DNA from: Bombyx mori
Taxonomy: Eukaryota; Arthropoda; Insecta; Lepidoptera; Bombycidae
Direction of reading: 5' to 3'
Assembly: GCF_030269925.1 (NCBI RefSeq)
Contig: NC_085121.1
Location: forward strand, 11,239,501 to 11,303,500
Length of the DNA: 64,000 nt
The stretch's first letter is position 1. Each line of letters opens with the position of its first letter. The position numbers were made by a program, and so were the translations under genes. This document shows, one piece after another, positions 22,871-35,502 of the stretch. Under the pieces are notes generated by a model, which did not search any database, was not told the DNA's origin, and saw only the letters and a program-made list of their open reading frames with translations.

Positions 22871-24030
22871 AAAAACGGCCTTTGTTAAATGTCGCCCGAG
22901 TCGACTCCCGAAACGTTACGTAAAGTGAAATATGAAAGCACGAACTTGCGTCAGAGATATAAAACATTTTCGTGCGGTTAAGGTCTTACTAGCATTGAAG
23001 ATCACAGTTCAGATCACAATAATGGTAAATAACGGCCTAGATCGGCATGCGAAGGCAACCGAATCGTATTTCAGATCTATAGACCTAGGTTTTTTTTATC
23101 ATCATCGATTAGTAATAATCGGCACTGGTTACCACCGCCCATGGATGCTTTAGGTAAGTCGTTGCCTACCGAGAAGAACTCCTTATGTAGAAGAATGGCG
23201 ATTACAAAATTTCATAACTATCAGGAAACAGCACCAATCATTTCGAAACACTGCGTTTATCAACAGTAGGTTTTAAGGCATTATTGCAGTCCACCATACG
23301 AATCTAGATTGATATCGCCACGGTGTTGTACGAGTATTATGACGCTTTTCTTCGTACGAGGCTTAAAAGAAACCAACAGTGTCTCGGCTTGTAGCCGGAG
23401 GGTTAGTTGATAATGAGCGACGGTAACTAATTACCTGGTGGTGGGCCGTTGGTTCGTCTACCTTCGATAGCAATAAAAAAACCATAAAATCGAATACCCG
23501 CCTATTGATAAGCGAATTATTACTAAATAATTACTAGGGCAGATCAAAAAATATTATCGATATTTGGCATTAAAGTTACCCGTTATCTGTTAACCGTTAA
23601 TTAGAAACAGTATTCAATAAAACGAAAGCTTAAAAATATATGAAATACATAGAACACCTTCTGCTGTTTACAAGGTCAGAATAAAAATTTATATTAGAGA
23701 TACAAAAAAACAAAATTTAACAACAATATTTTTTCCCCGTGACAACCGACTTTAATTTTTTGTTCGTTTAATTACTGAGGAGTTTCAATGATATTAAATA
23801 AAAGTTTAATCAGATTGTTCCCTAGAGAAAATATAATCGATAAAGTAACATGAATCTTGATAAATCTATGATTATGGTCGATTTTCCACTGAAAGGCTGG
23901 CCACTGACAATCCACTGATGATAAGTGGATCAATAGAAAGTGGAGTTAATCGAAAATTAGGACACTACAAGCTTCGTTACGAAAATGGGAAAATAAAAAT
24001 AATTTATATGAACCAAATATACCTACAACC

Positions 24031-24150
24031 TTTTTTTCTTAATGCCTTTGCAGGCAGACGAGCATACGGCCCACCTGATGGTGAGTGGTTATTGTCGCCG
24101 ATGGACTTCAGCAATGCCAGGGGCAGAGCCAAGCCGTTGCCTACCGAAGA
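24031..24150 (-). mobile_element. 3' end of the abundant non-LTR element
   Basis: A CTTTTTTT-type 3' tail is followed by GCAGGCAGACGAGCATACGG and the same sequence as 12020-12137. It is 5'-truncated. Confidence 0.8.
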
Positions 24151-25146
24151 AGTATATTGTCACGCAACTGTTGTTGTTGTGGAACTCCATAAATTGAATC
24201 ACAAAAAATTAAAGAATACTGTCAAATCATGCCATTACGAGACCAATTTTTTATGTTGCTTTATTTTTATGTTTCAGTTCATTTCATGTAAAAAGTATAT
24301 GAATTAGAACTATCAAGTAACTAACGCAACGTGTGTGCCGTCCTGTAGGTACTGGCTAGTGGCTTGTTATGAATTTCTCCTGATAGTGCGCATGCGTGGG
24401 ATGCTCTTTGATAGCTTTCTCTTTCTAGTCTGTGACGTATGTAGGTTTCAGAACTTAGTTTCAAAATACCTCTTCGTGAGTCATGTTTATCTAGTAGGCA
24501 GGGCGGTCGTGGAAAATTGTTGCCGCCCTAACAAGCAGCTATGGGAAGTCTAGGGCGGACCGCTTTTCTTTTTGTCGAAAAGTATTTGAATAGTGTTTCA
24601 GTTAATCCCAAATCCAAAAATAAAAGTAGTAGTCGCTTCTAGACATAAAATATCAAATATTTTATTAAATTCTTGCTCTATAAGGCGCTAGCCTTTATGA
24701 AGCCCTAGTAAATAGCCCACGTGATGCGCGTAAGGTCTATTTTCGTACAAACAAAGACGCTATTAATAATTCTTTACAAAATTTACCTCTTGAATTCTTA
24801 ATTTGGACTGAAAACAAATCGCGACAAAAGCGGCCTTAAAAACGTGCTGAATTAAGCTGAATGCGACTACAAAGAATCAAAAGTAATTTTGAAAATATTA
24901 TCCAGACTAACAGTGTCTTGTGTAAACATGTGATCTTTATATAATAATTCTAGAAACTTAATACAAAATGAAATAAGTAACTACCAAAATTATAGTACAA
25001 TTACATAAAGAATGTCAAATAGGTACACATAAATGTTTGCACTGTCCTTTTAATCCATACCGAAATGGGTTTTCGATTTTTTTCACATCTCTGAACAATT
25101 CTACTAAAAAAACCGTACGAAATTCCGATCAAATACTAAAGTATGT

Positions 25147-25570
25147 TTTTTTTTTTTTTTTTTTTTTTTATTGCCCTTGTAGGCAGACGAGCATACGGCC
25201 CACCTGATGGTGAGTGGTTACCGTCGCCCATGGACTTCAGCAATGCCAGGGGCAGAGCCAAGCCGCTGCCTACCGCTTAATACTCTCCACAAGCCTCGTT
25301 TGAAGAAGGACATGTCATAGCGCTCGGGAAACACCGTGGAGGGGAGCTCATTCCATAGCCGGATGGTACGTGGCAAAAAAGACCTCTGGAAACGCACTGT
25401 GGATGACCGCAGTGGCTCCAGGTAGTATGGATGAACTCTACTCCGGTGGCGGGCGGTGCGATGGTAAAAACGAGATGCCGGTATCATCTCGAACAATTCC
25501 TCAGAGCACTCCCCATGGAACATACGGTACAAAATACAGAGGGAACCGAAGTCCCTCCGCAGACCCTTAG
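25147..25570 (-). mobile_element. Non-LTR retrotransposon 3' fragment with RT C-terminus
   Basis: A poly-T run at 25147-25168 (poly-A on the minus strand) is followed by the conserved 3' UTR. A reading frame at 25532-25218 contains FLPRTIRLWNELPSTVFPER, characteristic of the C-terminal end of jockey/CR1-like ORF2. The 5' part is missing. A nearly identical copy in the opposite orientation is at 55900-56262. Confidence 0.88.
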
Positions 25571-26050
25571 TAACACTAAACTATATATGTAACTCTTTAG
25601 TTAAAATATAGATAGATATCTCTACTAAATATTAATACAATAGTAGCTAGATAGATTGTACGGAACTACCTAATAGTAAAACCCCCAAAATCACCGCCTA
25701 CTTCATGACCAAATAAGAAAGTTTTTAAAAAAAACTACTAAAGAAGAAAAAAAACTTGCAAATTATAAACTACGTGACCAAAAACGACCAAAAATGATAA
25801 AAATACTCAAAAAGTTGCGTATCTAAACTAAATAAACGGAATTGTTATTTAGAAGTGTCTATGTACTCGTAAGACTTTATTCCCAAAGGACAAGACGAAC
25901 TGTATCGACCGCATAGTCGGGGTTGAAATCCTGAAGACAAGTACAGTTTTATTAAGTTATTTATATATGTTCAGCTTTGACTTCTAAGATGAAGAAATAG
26001 CAACGTGTAATAAATCAAATCGAACTGTCAAAAACTATATTACGCGTATA

Positions 26051-26275
26051 TAATTACCGGTGGTATTGTAGGTCCGCACGAGCACCCCCATCTCACACAT
26101 TTCCGCCGTGAATCTGTAAGATATGTCGGTTTATAGGCTGGAATGTTTTCTTATAAAATGGAGACTTCGATTTCATCAATAAAGGTGCTTATGGTGCATT
26201 CACATTGAGCTCCGGGAAACACTTAACACCATCTGGTACGTGTGCACGTTCACCGATCTCAGCAACAAATAAAAC
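26051..26275 (+). mobile_element. Bm1-type SINE, degraded
   Basis: TAATTACCGGTGGTATTG...GTGCTTATGGTGCATTCACATT...AGCAACAAATAAAA follows the Bm1 order with many substitutions. An old copy. Confidence 0.65.
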
Positions 26276-27092
26276 GTAATTTGAAAGTTCATTTCCTATC
26301 TTCATGATTAACTTAAATACAAGAATTAAAATAACAAGAATCTTTCCAATAAAATTGATAGCATGTGGGGTTTCGCGAGAGCTCCGTTTATTGTGAGATA
26401 AAACAGACTTCTTACAAGGTATGTTAACCTGGTGGAATCGACCTCTGGCGCGGACACAGTACTTGCTTGCGATAGCCGACTCTTACGGGTGAAGGTCACG
26501 TGAATCTGCGTATTTTCATCGATATGTTTGTCTGATCAAGGACCCTGCAGTGTTGGCACAATAACGAATCATATAATTGAATGATGATTTAAAAATGTAT
26601 ATTTGGTTTCTTTAGTATATTGAAATATATAACAAAATTAAAACTACACTTTAAAAAGCGTTTTCCAATGGTAACACATGTTTTTATTTTTTATTAAATT
26701 TTGCTATTTCAACAATCATAAGATAACTGACCTCAGACTACTAAGAGATGAGGTTGACTGTCGAGTCATTAACGTCATCCCACAGATCTTTATTATTAAA
26801 TTGTGTATTTACTAAACAAATATTCCATATAGCGTATATTTTAGGTAAAATTTTGGGCAGAGTTAAATCACGACCCCGTATTCTAAAACTGCACCGTCGT
26901 TTCGTGACCCTTGGTACCAGGACTTAATAAAGCAGTGGATGTTATTGAGCGCAAAATTTTGATGTACCTATTTCGGTATTTTGAATGTGTCATTTTTGTA
27001 ATTTTGTTTGTGTTGTAATTTTTTTTTTAAGCAGAGTCGTATTACGCTTGAAATTAGTTACAGTGATTGCTTGAGACACTATAACTATTAAT

Positions 27093-27520
27093 GTTTACAT
27101 ATTTTGATCAAGAAAATTACAGTTCCAAAAAATAATAATATTTGGTGTCTTAGCAAACAGCAAAGATAGGCGCTTAACCCGAGTGTGTCTGTAAAAAAAG
27201 AATACTTTCAGTAGCGTTGAGGAGTATTTCAATTAAAGTCAGTATTGCTAAGGTTGACATATTTTCTGCGCTACAATTTTGTTTTGCATATGGATGGACA
27301 AAGTTTACATATTTTGATCAAGAAAATTACAGTTCCAATAAATAATAATTTTTGGCGTCTTAGCAAACTGCTAAGATAGGCAGGCGCCTAGCCCGAGTTT
27401 GTCTGTAAAAAAATAATACTTTCAGTAGCGTTGAGGAGTATTTCAACTAAAGGCAGTATTGCTAAGGTTCACATATTAATTTTCTGCGCTAAAATTTTGT
27501 TTTGCATATAGATGAACAAA
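27093..27520. repeat. Tandem duplication, two ~210-218 bp units
   Basis: Unit 1 (27093-27302) and unit 2 (27303-27520) are collinear, with scattered substitutions and small indels. Both start GTTTACATATTTTGATCAAG and both carry TTTCAGTAGCGTTGAGGAGT. Neither is coding. Confidence 0.93.
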
Positions 27521-27564
27521 GGAATTTGCTAGTCAATAAGAAAGTATTACGCTGTGTATCAAGG

Positions 27565-27740
27565 GTTTTTTTTTTATTGCTTAACTGGATGGACGAGCTC
27601 ACAGGCCACCTGATGTTAAGTGGTTACTGGAGCCCATAGACATCTACAACGTAAATGCGCCACCCACCTCGAGATATGTTCTAACCGAACACCCTTCGAA
27701 CCGAAACGCATTACTGCTTCAGCAAAAAAAAAAAAAAACA
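27565..27740 (-). mobile_element. Bm1-type SINE, truncated
   Basis: TTTTTTTTTATTGCTTAACTGGATGGACGAGCTCACAGGCC... through GAACCGAAACGCATTACTGC, then an A-run. The insertion is short and inverted. Confidence 0.8.
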
Positions 27741-28609
27741 AGGGTCTAAAACTTGTCTCCAAGCTTCGTTAAATCAGTTTTCGTGACTGCAAGCAATTAA
27801 ATTAAGCTACTCGATGACGTATGCCAAAAAGGCGGGCAGACATGTGTGAATTTATTGCGCCCAGTTTTACTATTCTTCTCACAGTTTATTTATTGACTCT
27901 ACCTCTAAAACTCCTTATAAATTCGTTCTTATGTGAGAAATCTTAAAATCTATTTTCTAAGCACGTTCATGACGATAAACCGATCATTACGGTCACCGTT
28001 ACGTCCCCGTCTTAGGAGTCTCGAATTCTGTTCCATATACCGACATCTCTTGACTGGTTACCAAATATTTTTACACTCGTAATGCTTAAGGCACATGTTT
28101 CTAGATTTGGCCAGTATCAATTAAGGCAACAACAGCCTTAGTTACCAATGCGGCGTTTAGATTCTAGATCTGGTATTGCCAATTCATTTTCATTAACAAT
28201 TTGCTATGAGACTACCGGTGAAAAGCTGGGGAAAAAATAATGAAACAAACAAAATTTCTTGAAAAAATCTAGAATAACTTGGTGGTTTTGTTAAAATGAT
28301 TTCGTTATTTCCTGTTTCGAACGATCAAAAATCAGTCTTCTTACGTTCAAATCCTATTGATTTTATTATTTAACAACTATATTCTGTGTAATAAAAAATC
28401 AATATAATATAATATGTATATGGCGTTGCATTCGTTCACAAGACTAGTTCACTTTCTTCGTCACTCCCCAAAATAGTTATGGACCAACTATTTATACCTA
28501 TTCGCTATCCTGTTGTCCTATTAAGTTAAACTAGCATACACGGGGTGAGCGCTTCCTGATTTTTCTTGACAACTCCTATAGTTTATGACAGCCTGGTACA
28601 TTCGTAGTA

Positions 28610-28745
28610 CAATGTTACGTCACAGAGGAAAACCGCTGGAAGGTTTCGTAGGCGGTGATGTTACGTATGAAAGCTACGGACGGTCGTATAAAAAGCGTAC
28701 GACGCTACGTAATGTGCTCTACGAGTTTTCCCTCTACGTCACTAC
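28610..28745. repeat. ACGT-rich imperfect inverted repeat
   Basis: The left side (ACGTCACAGAGGAAAACC) and right side (GTTTTCCCTCTACGTCAC) are imperfect inverted copies about 120 bp apart, with further TTACGTA/CTACGTA motifs inside. It is a possible MITE. Confidence 0.4.
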
Positions 28746-30955
28746 TACTGATTTTTAACATCTCAAATATTGGGTAATGTTTATTACAATAAAATAAAAT
28801 TAACATTATCGCTTTACATTTAACGTAATCGATTTATTGACGTACTTTTTACAATTACTGAAGTATATTTTTTTATCGTGTTAAATTCGATCGTAATTTG
28901 AACTGTACTTATTGTATTGGAAACTGTTAGTATTTTATAAATATTGTTTTTTAATGGGGAAATCAGAACATAAGCAAGCTATAATCCAGATTAGAAGAAC
29001 TATTGAAGCTTTTTATAAAACTTTACGTTAAGTCCGACTACCGCGCCGTCAATGAGATCTTAATATTCATTTCCCAAAGGATTTCGAACAGAAAAATATC
29101 TTCATGAAATACGAGTATATTGGAAACATAGTGTTATCGTTATTTGGTCTCGGCCAAGAAATTCCGGAGGTTACGGGAGTACATTATATACGAACATATT
29201 CTCTAAGGGCTATGTATAATTTATTCTTGTCATCTCCGGACCTTCTTAGACTTATGCATATATCTACAGAAAAATAAAAACTTTTTAGCTCTTCCATAAC
29301 ATTTTAATTATTTGTTACTTTTATGTTTCTATTGCATTGACGTGTGCACAAGCTTACGGTTTATTATGAAAGTTGACCTTTCCTTCTTTTCGATTTAAAA
29401 CTTTATTTCTTCATCGAGTAAGTCGTTTGTGAAAACGTATTACAATTACAATCCTGACGTGGTTTAACTTGGAAAGTGTTTTTTATCAATGCTTAACTTT
29501 GTAAATGTATATTCTTTGTTGAAATAATATTTTTTATACATAAAGTATACAGTGGCGAACCTAATGCTTAAGACATTCTCTATCAATCGACCAAGGGTTG
29601 TCTAGAATGTATTTATTGTGGTAGACACATTACTTTTTTATAAAAGATGAAATCAGAGAGACTAATATTAAATGCCTACACAAACTAGTTGCAGTATAAA
29701 TTCATATTATTCAGTTCAGTTATTTCATAACCATTTTGGCTTTGGGACACCTTCCTTTACGCTGACGTTCGGTCGGTCGCAAACCGTGATAAATATAATC
29801 GAATACAAGCTCATCAGCCGCATCTCGGGGGCGATACCATTTAAATTGTCATGATTATAGGTTTCACTAATAGCTTAATAGCAGGAGTGATGCGAACTTC
29901 CCACCTACAGCGGAAAACCCACTTTGGTAGTAATGTACCTCTGATATTTTTCAGAGAACGTTTTGCAAGTTTATTTAAAAAAATTTGCCTTGTTTGATTT
30001 TAATTTTATATATTTGTATCCGAATTGTAAGATTTTTAAGTTACAATGTTTATTAGCTAATCGTTTCGTTATCAATACATAAATTTCTTTTTTCACAGCC
30101 GAAATATACAGACACTGTATAAGAACAGTTGATAAAAATAATCAATAAGTTGATAAAAAAATATATGTCTTGTAAGTTTTATTTTCATGAGAAAATAACA
30201 TAGAGTTAGACTAATACTAAATGTTGCTACTGAAATAAGTTTATTTTCGGATTATTAAGCTCACATCAAAAGTGTTTACTTGTGAACAACACTAGTAACT
30301 GAGCCGTGGATCAATAAAATACTGACGCGTTACCCCGACTCGCGTCGTAATCAATAGCCCACGCTGTATGACGTCATTCAATCGTATTGATTTTGTAGTT
30401 TTACTTCCTCGCAATTCTGTGCTCCGGATATCTAAGCATGCCAAGAAAAGCTGTTCATGGAAAACTGGACATTTCAAGAAGAATGTGAAGATTAACTTGA
30501 CACGCAATCAAATTGAAAATAAAAAGAAAATCACGTAATGCTGATGTACACTTTTTAAAAATATAATTTAATTTAAATAAACAAAGTGTAAAATTCGTTT
30601 TAAAACTAATTTTACCGCTACCGATTTTAAAATTAGTTTTAAAATTAAAGTAGTTTTAAAACTAATTTCATACTTTGTAAGTAAATTTTAAAACTAGGAC
30701 GAGACTGTCAATGTTTTTTATGAAGTTTATTAAGGAAGTATTTAAGGAAGTTTATTAAGGAAGATTCTAGCATAAGTACTAAATTACCAGAGCGTGGTTC
30801 ATTTGGAACTCGCTTATTGATGGTCGTATCGCATTCACTCTAGTCGCAGTTGTAACCTGTTCAACATCTCCTTTAGCGCATAGTGCCCTGGTACCTCCGG
30901 TTCTAGTTTTCCGAATCGTTTATCCACGTTTATCCGGGTTATCTTTGAGCCGAAA

Positions 30956-31213
30956 ATGACATTTGCTTTTTTCCTATTTTTGTACGGTTTCGGTCTTGCT
31001 GAAAGCTATAGTTATGGTTACGGTGACAATGGATATTATTTCGAAAACCATAAATATTGTGATGATTTGTCTCCGTATTATGGTGATATAAATTTTGAGC
31101 AAATTACTGGTGTTTGGTATGGTGTCGAAAAGATACCACATACAAAAGGAGAATATAAAATAGAGCATACTCAGCAATGTTTTTACATCGACATCAAGGA
31201 GTTATACATAGAG
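30956..31213 (+). CDS. Lipocalin-like first exon A (orphan or alternative first exon)
   Basis: 86 residues from the ATG: a signal peptide (about residues 1-15), a Tyr/Gly-rich stretch, then KYCDDLSP, GVWYGVEKIPH and a second cysteine (HTQQC). It ends at a splice donor (GAG|GTTTGT) in phase 0. This layout matches the first exons of the downstream lipocalin-like genes. No exon 2 or 3 is found before exon 1 of gene B (31949). It may therefore be an alternative first exon joined to the B exons at 32392 and 33256, which accept phase 0, or a broken paralogue. Upstream GC-richer sequence (30790-30955) could be its own promoter. Confidence 0.65.
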
Positions 31214-31763
31214 GTTTGTTTATTTTTCATAATGCTTATAGCTTTTTTTTGTTAGTTTTCTTACGATAAAATTAAATGCATGATATACACGAATGAACAC
31301 AAGGATGACCGGGAATATACGACCGAAAATGTATTTAATAAATTTAAATTCATTATTTTTCATTACATTAGATGGGTAGACTATCTGATGTTCAGTAGAT
31401 AATCTGACCTCAAAGTAAACATGAATTTCGTCAATACAATGTGAATTTCGTCATTTGCCTAGCGATATGAGGTCGAAGCTTCTAATGTATTGGATAACAG
31501 TTTTCCCACTTTTCAAAGTGTTTTATGTGATTTTACATCTATATACTAACTAGTTAGTAGGCTTTTTAATTTATATCCTGAAACAGCCGTTGGCTTCAGG
31601 TTGAAAATTTAATAAGCCCTTACTAAAAGCAATTGAGAAATAAAAATTTTTGAAGTATGAACTTGTTTGCCTATTTATGCCAGTTACAAAAAATAATAAT
31701 GGCAATTTCATTTATATTTTCGAACATCTTTGAACGAAATATTAAAGAGTCCTTGTTGATACG

Positions 31764-31777
31764 TGAGTCATGACTCA
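31764..31777. promoter_or_regulatory. Paired AP-1-type palindrome
   Basis: TGAGTCATGACTCA is a perfect 14-bp palindrome made of two abutting TGA(G/C)TCA sites, 172 bp upstream of the gene B ATG. It is a candidate bZIP site; no functional evidence. Confidence 0.4.
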
Positions 31778-31948
31778 TCCTTATCAGCAATTTCAAAACA
31801 GGAAACCGGGGTTCATGATGTCAATTAACAGGTTAATCGTTTTACACCGGAGAAAACGGTCACTCCACAAGATCTTCCGTTGTATTGTGATAATAACTAG
31901 CTTGAATTTATGCAGTTTCGTATTAATTACCAAGAAGCTAACATACAA

Positions 31949-33560
31949 ATGACGAACGTTGTAGTTTTTTTAAATATTCTGCTATTGCCATTGACATTCG
32001 CTGGGAATTCAGATTTCTGTCAAAATTTAAGTCCGACTCATGATTTTGACGAAGAATCTCTGTTAGGGATGTGGTACATACACGAGTATATTTATCACAC
32101 GGATAATGAAACGAAAACCGAATACAATCCTAATTGTCCAATTTTACATATAAGAAAATTTGAGGACTATGTTATGAGTGGATTGATTAATCGGAATTTA
32201 GTGAGTCGTATTGGAGATTTAAAATGATTTAATTTGCTTACTTTTGAAATGACTAATACTACTAAATACTAAATAAATAAATAATAATTAAATACTAAAA
32301 CATGCGTTTCTAATGAAACAAAAACTAATTATAGCAATCGATTCTCTTTGTTTTTATTTTGTCAATTAAATTCCTCTTCGTCTAATTCCAGCCTACTCCA
32401 CCGACGCCGTATCCCAATCTGATAAATACTCCGTACATGAACCGGCAGTACAACTTAGGTATGCCTGAGCAATATCGGATTCGACAGTTCGTTTTGGAAT
32501 GGCACGAAGGTCTGTGGCGTGATGACTATCACATCAAAGTCAATACTTCACACAAAGGTTTCTGGCAAACGGATGTACCCCAAGGCAGTAAGTAGTTTTA
32601 AAGATAGTTATATTGACAATTCAGTGGCTAAACAGCGCTTTCTTAAATTTTGTTTATTGTCTTTTTAAAAAAAACACTAATATTTGATTTATATACACTA
32701 ATAATGTACTACGATGAGTCTATTTTTGTTATATAATTAAACCTTTTACGGCATAATCTCACTTTTTATCAATCGTCATTTTTCATGATCCGTATCCATC
32801 CATGGCTCAATAATTGACAATCGTCCGTGACTACGAAAAGTGTACAGTTTTGAAACCTCAAAATTAATATAATGAAAATAAAAAAAATGCGAGATTAATC
32901 CGTAAAAGTAGTTTTAATTGTGTCTCCGACTCGAGAAAACCGAAGAAAATGCCATTTTACACAATTTTGTTACATAAAGGTTGTTACAAACAATTAAGAT
33001 ACCCTTTGTAATCGTAGTCAAGACTGTGGGACAGGTTTAAAATTTCTAAGTAATTACGTTAAATATTTATTAATAAATTGTCGTGATAAAGTAGGCACAC
33101 AGAGAAAAAGTACATAGAATTAGAATTTCAATTAAATATTGTCAAATATTTTTTCAAATATCATTTTTATTCTAAGGAAGCAGAGCTTTTAAAATACAAA
33201 TATTAAAACGCATCGCGTTAATCAATAAAAATTTTATTATGTTTTTCAATTATAGCCGTTGAAGATATGTATCGATTCTTCGGGGGCGTTATTCAAGTAC
33301 TGAAAGTGGCCAATAATCATTTGGTGTTGAACTTCTGCATGCGCCTGCCTAGCTCCCAGCTCTTCAGTGTGGTGCTTTCCCGAAATGAAAACCAGCTGAC
33401 TCGTGAAGATCTTGCAAGCATACACAACGTTTTCACAATGAAGCATTTGTCAACTTCGGCGTTGAAGAGAGTCTGCGAGAATTCATCTTCTACGATAATA
33501 TTATCTAGTTTAGTTTTTGCATTAGCTTTCATTAATATTTTGAAAATACGCCTTTTATAA
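31949..33560 (+). CDS. Lipocalin-like secreted protein B, probably GPI-anchored
   Basis: Exons 31949-32200, 32392-32587 and 33256-33560 join in phase (0 then 1) to give 250 residues. A signal peptide (MTNVVVFLNILLLPLTFAG) precedes DFCQNLSP, the G-x-W lipocalin-like motif LLGMWYIHEYIYH and Cys in PNCPILHI. Exon 2 carries FVLEWHEGLW and HKGFWQTD. Exon 3 has IQVLKVANNHLVLNFC, KRVC and a hydrophobic tail after ENSSS, as for a GPI signal. Lipocalins bind small hydrophobic ligands; insect Lazarillo is GPI-anchored. An in-frame upstream ATG at 31910 exists, but the later one starts the signal peptide. Homologous to C and E downstream. Family assignment is from motif, size and cysteines only. Confidence 0.72.
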
Positions 33561-34539
33561 GATTTTTTTTTTGGTGCTTTTCTTGAGAAGAGTTAATTTC
33601 ACTTAAAACGTGTATGATGTTTTCGCTTATTTATTGTATAGTTTTCTTGATCGAATTATGAAAGGTTTTGAAACGCCCATTAACTCAATTATTTTTTATA
33701 ATAAGTTACTAAAATAAATTTCAGTAAATGTGGGTGATGAACTGTAATAGTTAACTCGAAAATATTAACAATAAAACTTTATATTTTACATTTGATTTCA
33801 ATCGTTATAAAATATAAGTGATTTGCGTTTTATAATTTATATTATTGTTTGAAACTTGGAGTCGATATTGCTATTCGAAGGTTTATGGCATAGTACCATC
33901 AATGTACAGTGGCATGTGGCGTGTAAGTTATTTATTGATAAATTTTTTGAGAAAAACTCAAAGTCGTTGTGGGCTAAATGATAAAACGCCCGACGATACT
34001 GCGAGGACATATACATCGCCTGATGGGACCTTGCCGGTATGCCGATGTTCGAATTTCCGCAGGCATTTGGATTAATTTTTGCAGTATCCTACGTACCTAA
34101 CATCATCATCATTATAGTGGGTCACTCTTGACAGAGCAGTCGTGGTCAATCCTTGTTTATTATAGTCTTGACAGCTGTTCTATATAATTCGCGAACTTAG
34201 GCTTGGCGCACGCACTCCTTGAGTGGAGTTTTGGTAAGATTTTTCACTAGATCAGTCCAGCGGATGGGGCTTCATCCACGAGGTCTTTTATCGCCTTATA
34301 CCCTACCCTGAACAACAAGTTTCTCGATAGACTCTGCTGGCCGTCGCGATATGTGTCCAAAATATCGGAGAATCCTGGACTGCACTGAAAAGTACCTAAG
34401 ACACGTTCACAAACTAGTTTGAAGTTATTGTGGATCGTGTAACAAAGAAGATGAACCTCACAAAATAAAAAAATTTGTCTAATTACTGTTAGGGCGTATT
34501 CTGAGCGCACATCAATCAGTAGGTGCAACAATCTTGTCT

Positions 34540-34712
34540 ATTTCTGCCGCGAAGAAGTAATCCGTCTCAGACAGTCAGGGATAGCTGTTATAAAATAATA
34601 TTGTGACCTCGACTGCATCTCTCATGGTCGGTGGAATTTACATTGTGACTTCTATGGGCTCCAGTAAGTACTTAACACCAAGTGGCTTGCGAAATTGCTC
34701 ATCCATCAAGGA
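34540..34712 (+). mobile_element. Bm1-type SINE, degraded
   Basis: Bm1 order is recognisable (TATGGGCTCCAGTAAGTACTTAACACCAAGTGG). An old copy between genes B and C. Confidence 0.55.
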
Positions 34713-35009
34713 CATTGATATAGATTGTAGTGAAGTTTGGGATATTTTTTTTATATACTATGTTATAGTAGCTCTTGACCTATTTTATGTTAAACGGTCA
34801 TAGCCAATAGACACCAGAAGCTGTTTGCCAATGTGCAATCGAAGTCAATCGCAGCACAGCAGTGCTCTAACTCTTCAAATCAAACTGGATTATTACTTCG
34901 CGGCAGAAATAGGCCGAAAGCTGGTACGACATATTATAAGGTCGCACGGAGAGACACACTCATAGATGGAGCGTCTCGAAACAGTCATGCGCGTCATTTT
35001 TTAATTTTT

Positions 35010-35108
35010 ATTCTTCTTGTAGGCAGACGAGCCACCTGATGGTGGGTAGTTACCGTCGCCCATGGTGCGAGTAATGCCAGGGGCAGAGCTAAGTCACTCC
35101 CTACCGTT
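35010..35108 (-). mobile_element. 3' end of the abundant non-LTR element
   Basis: TTCTTGTAGGCAGACGAGCC...GTAATGCCAGGGGCAGAG with a small deletion. 5'-truncated, between genes B and C. Confidence 0.7.
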
Positions 35109-35502
35109 AAGACGTAGGATAGTCATTATATATAATAATACAACTGAATCTATAATGTCAAGTATCAAATAAATACAGTATGCAGTACCGTACATTGAAA
35201 TAAAACTTGTATAGACTACGATCTCAAAGCGATAAAGCCGCCAATGGTTTTATTAATTCAAATATGTAATCTCAGGTATTTCTTATACTAATGATAATAA
35301 CTTGTCGAGTTTTAATAAAGATCTACCTATATGTTTTTCTATCGAGAATAAGATGACTAATGTTTTAATTTACATGAATCATACTATGCGCAGTAGCGAC
35401 TGTGACACTTGGCGAGATCACCTGTACCAATTTGCTAATTAACGAGAATAGGGCGCGACCAGCACTTTGCCCCATAATCTTTACACTGCTCTGTGTGGAA
35501 TC

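Larger units (their letters stand above)
22871..30955. other. Intergenic, repeat-containing
   Basis: No gene supported on either strand. Contents: non-LTR element 3' ends (23395-23480 degraded, 24031-24150, 25147-25570), Bm1 fragments (26051-26275, 27565-27740), a tandem duplication (27093-27520), an ACGT-rich hairpin-like segment (28610-28745), and palindromic AT-rich DNA at 30600-30700. Confidence 0.55.

Noticed and set aside
25370..25570. Plus-strand ORF opposite the RT fragment
   Set aside because: Shadow of the non-LTR reading frame on the minus strand.
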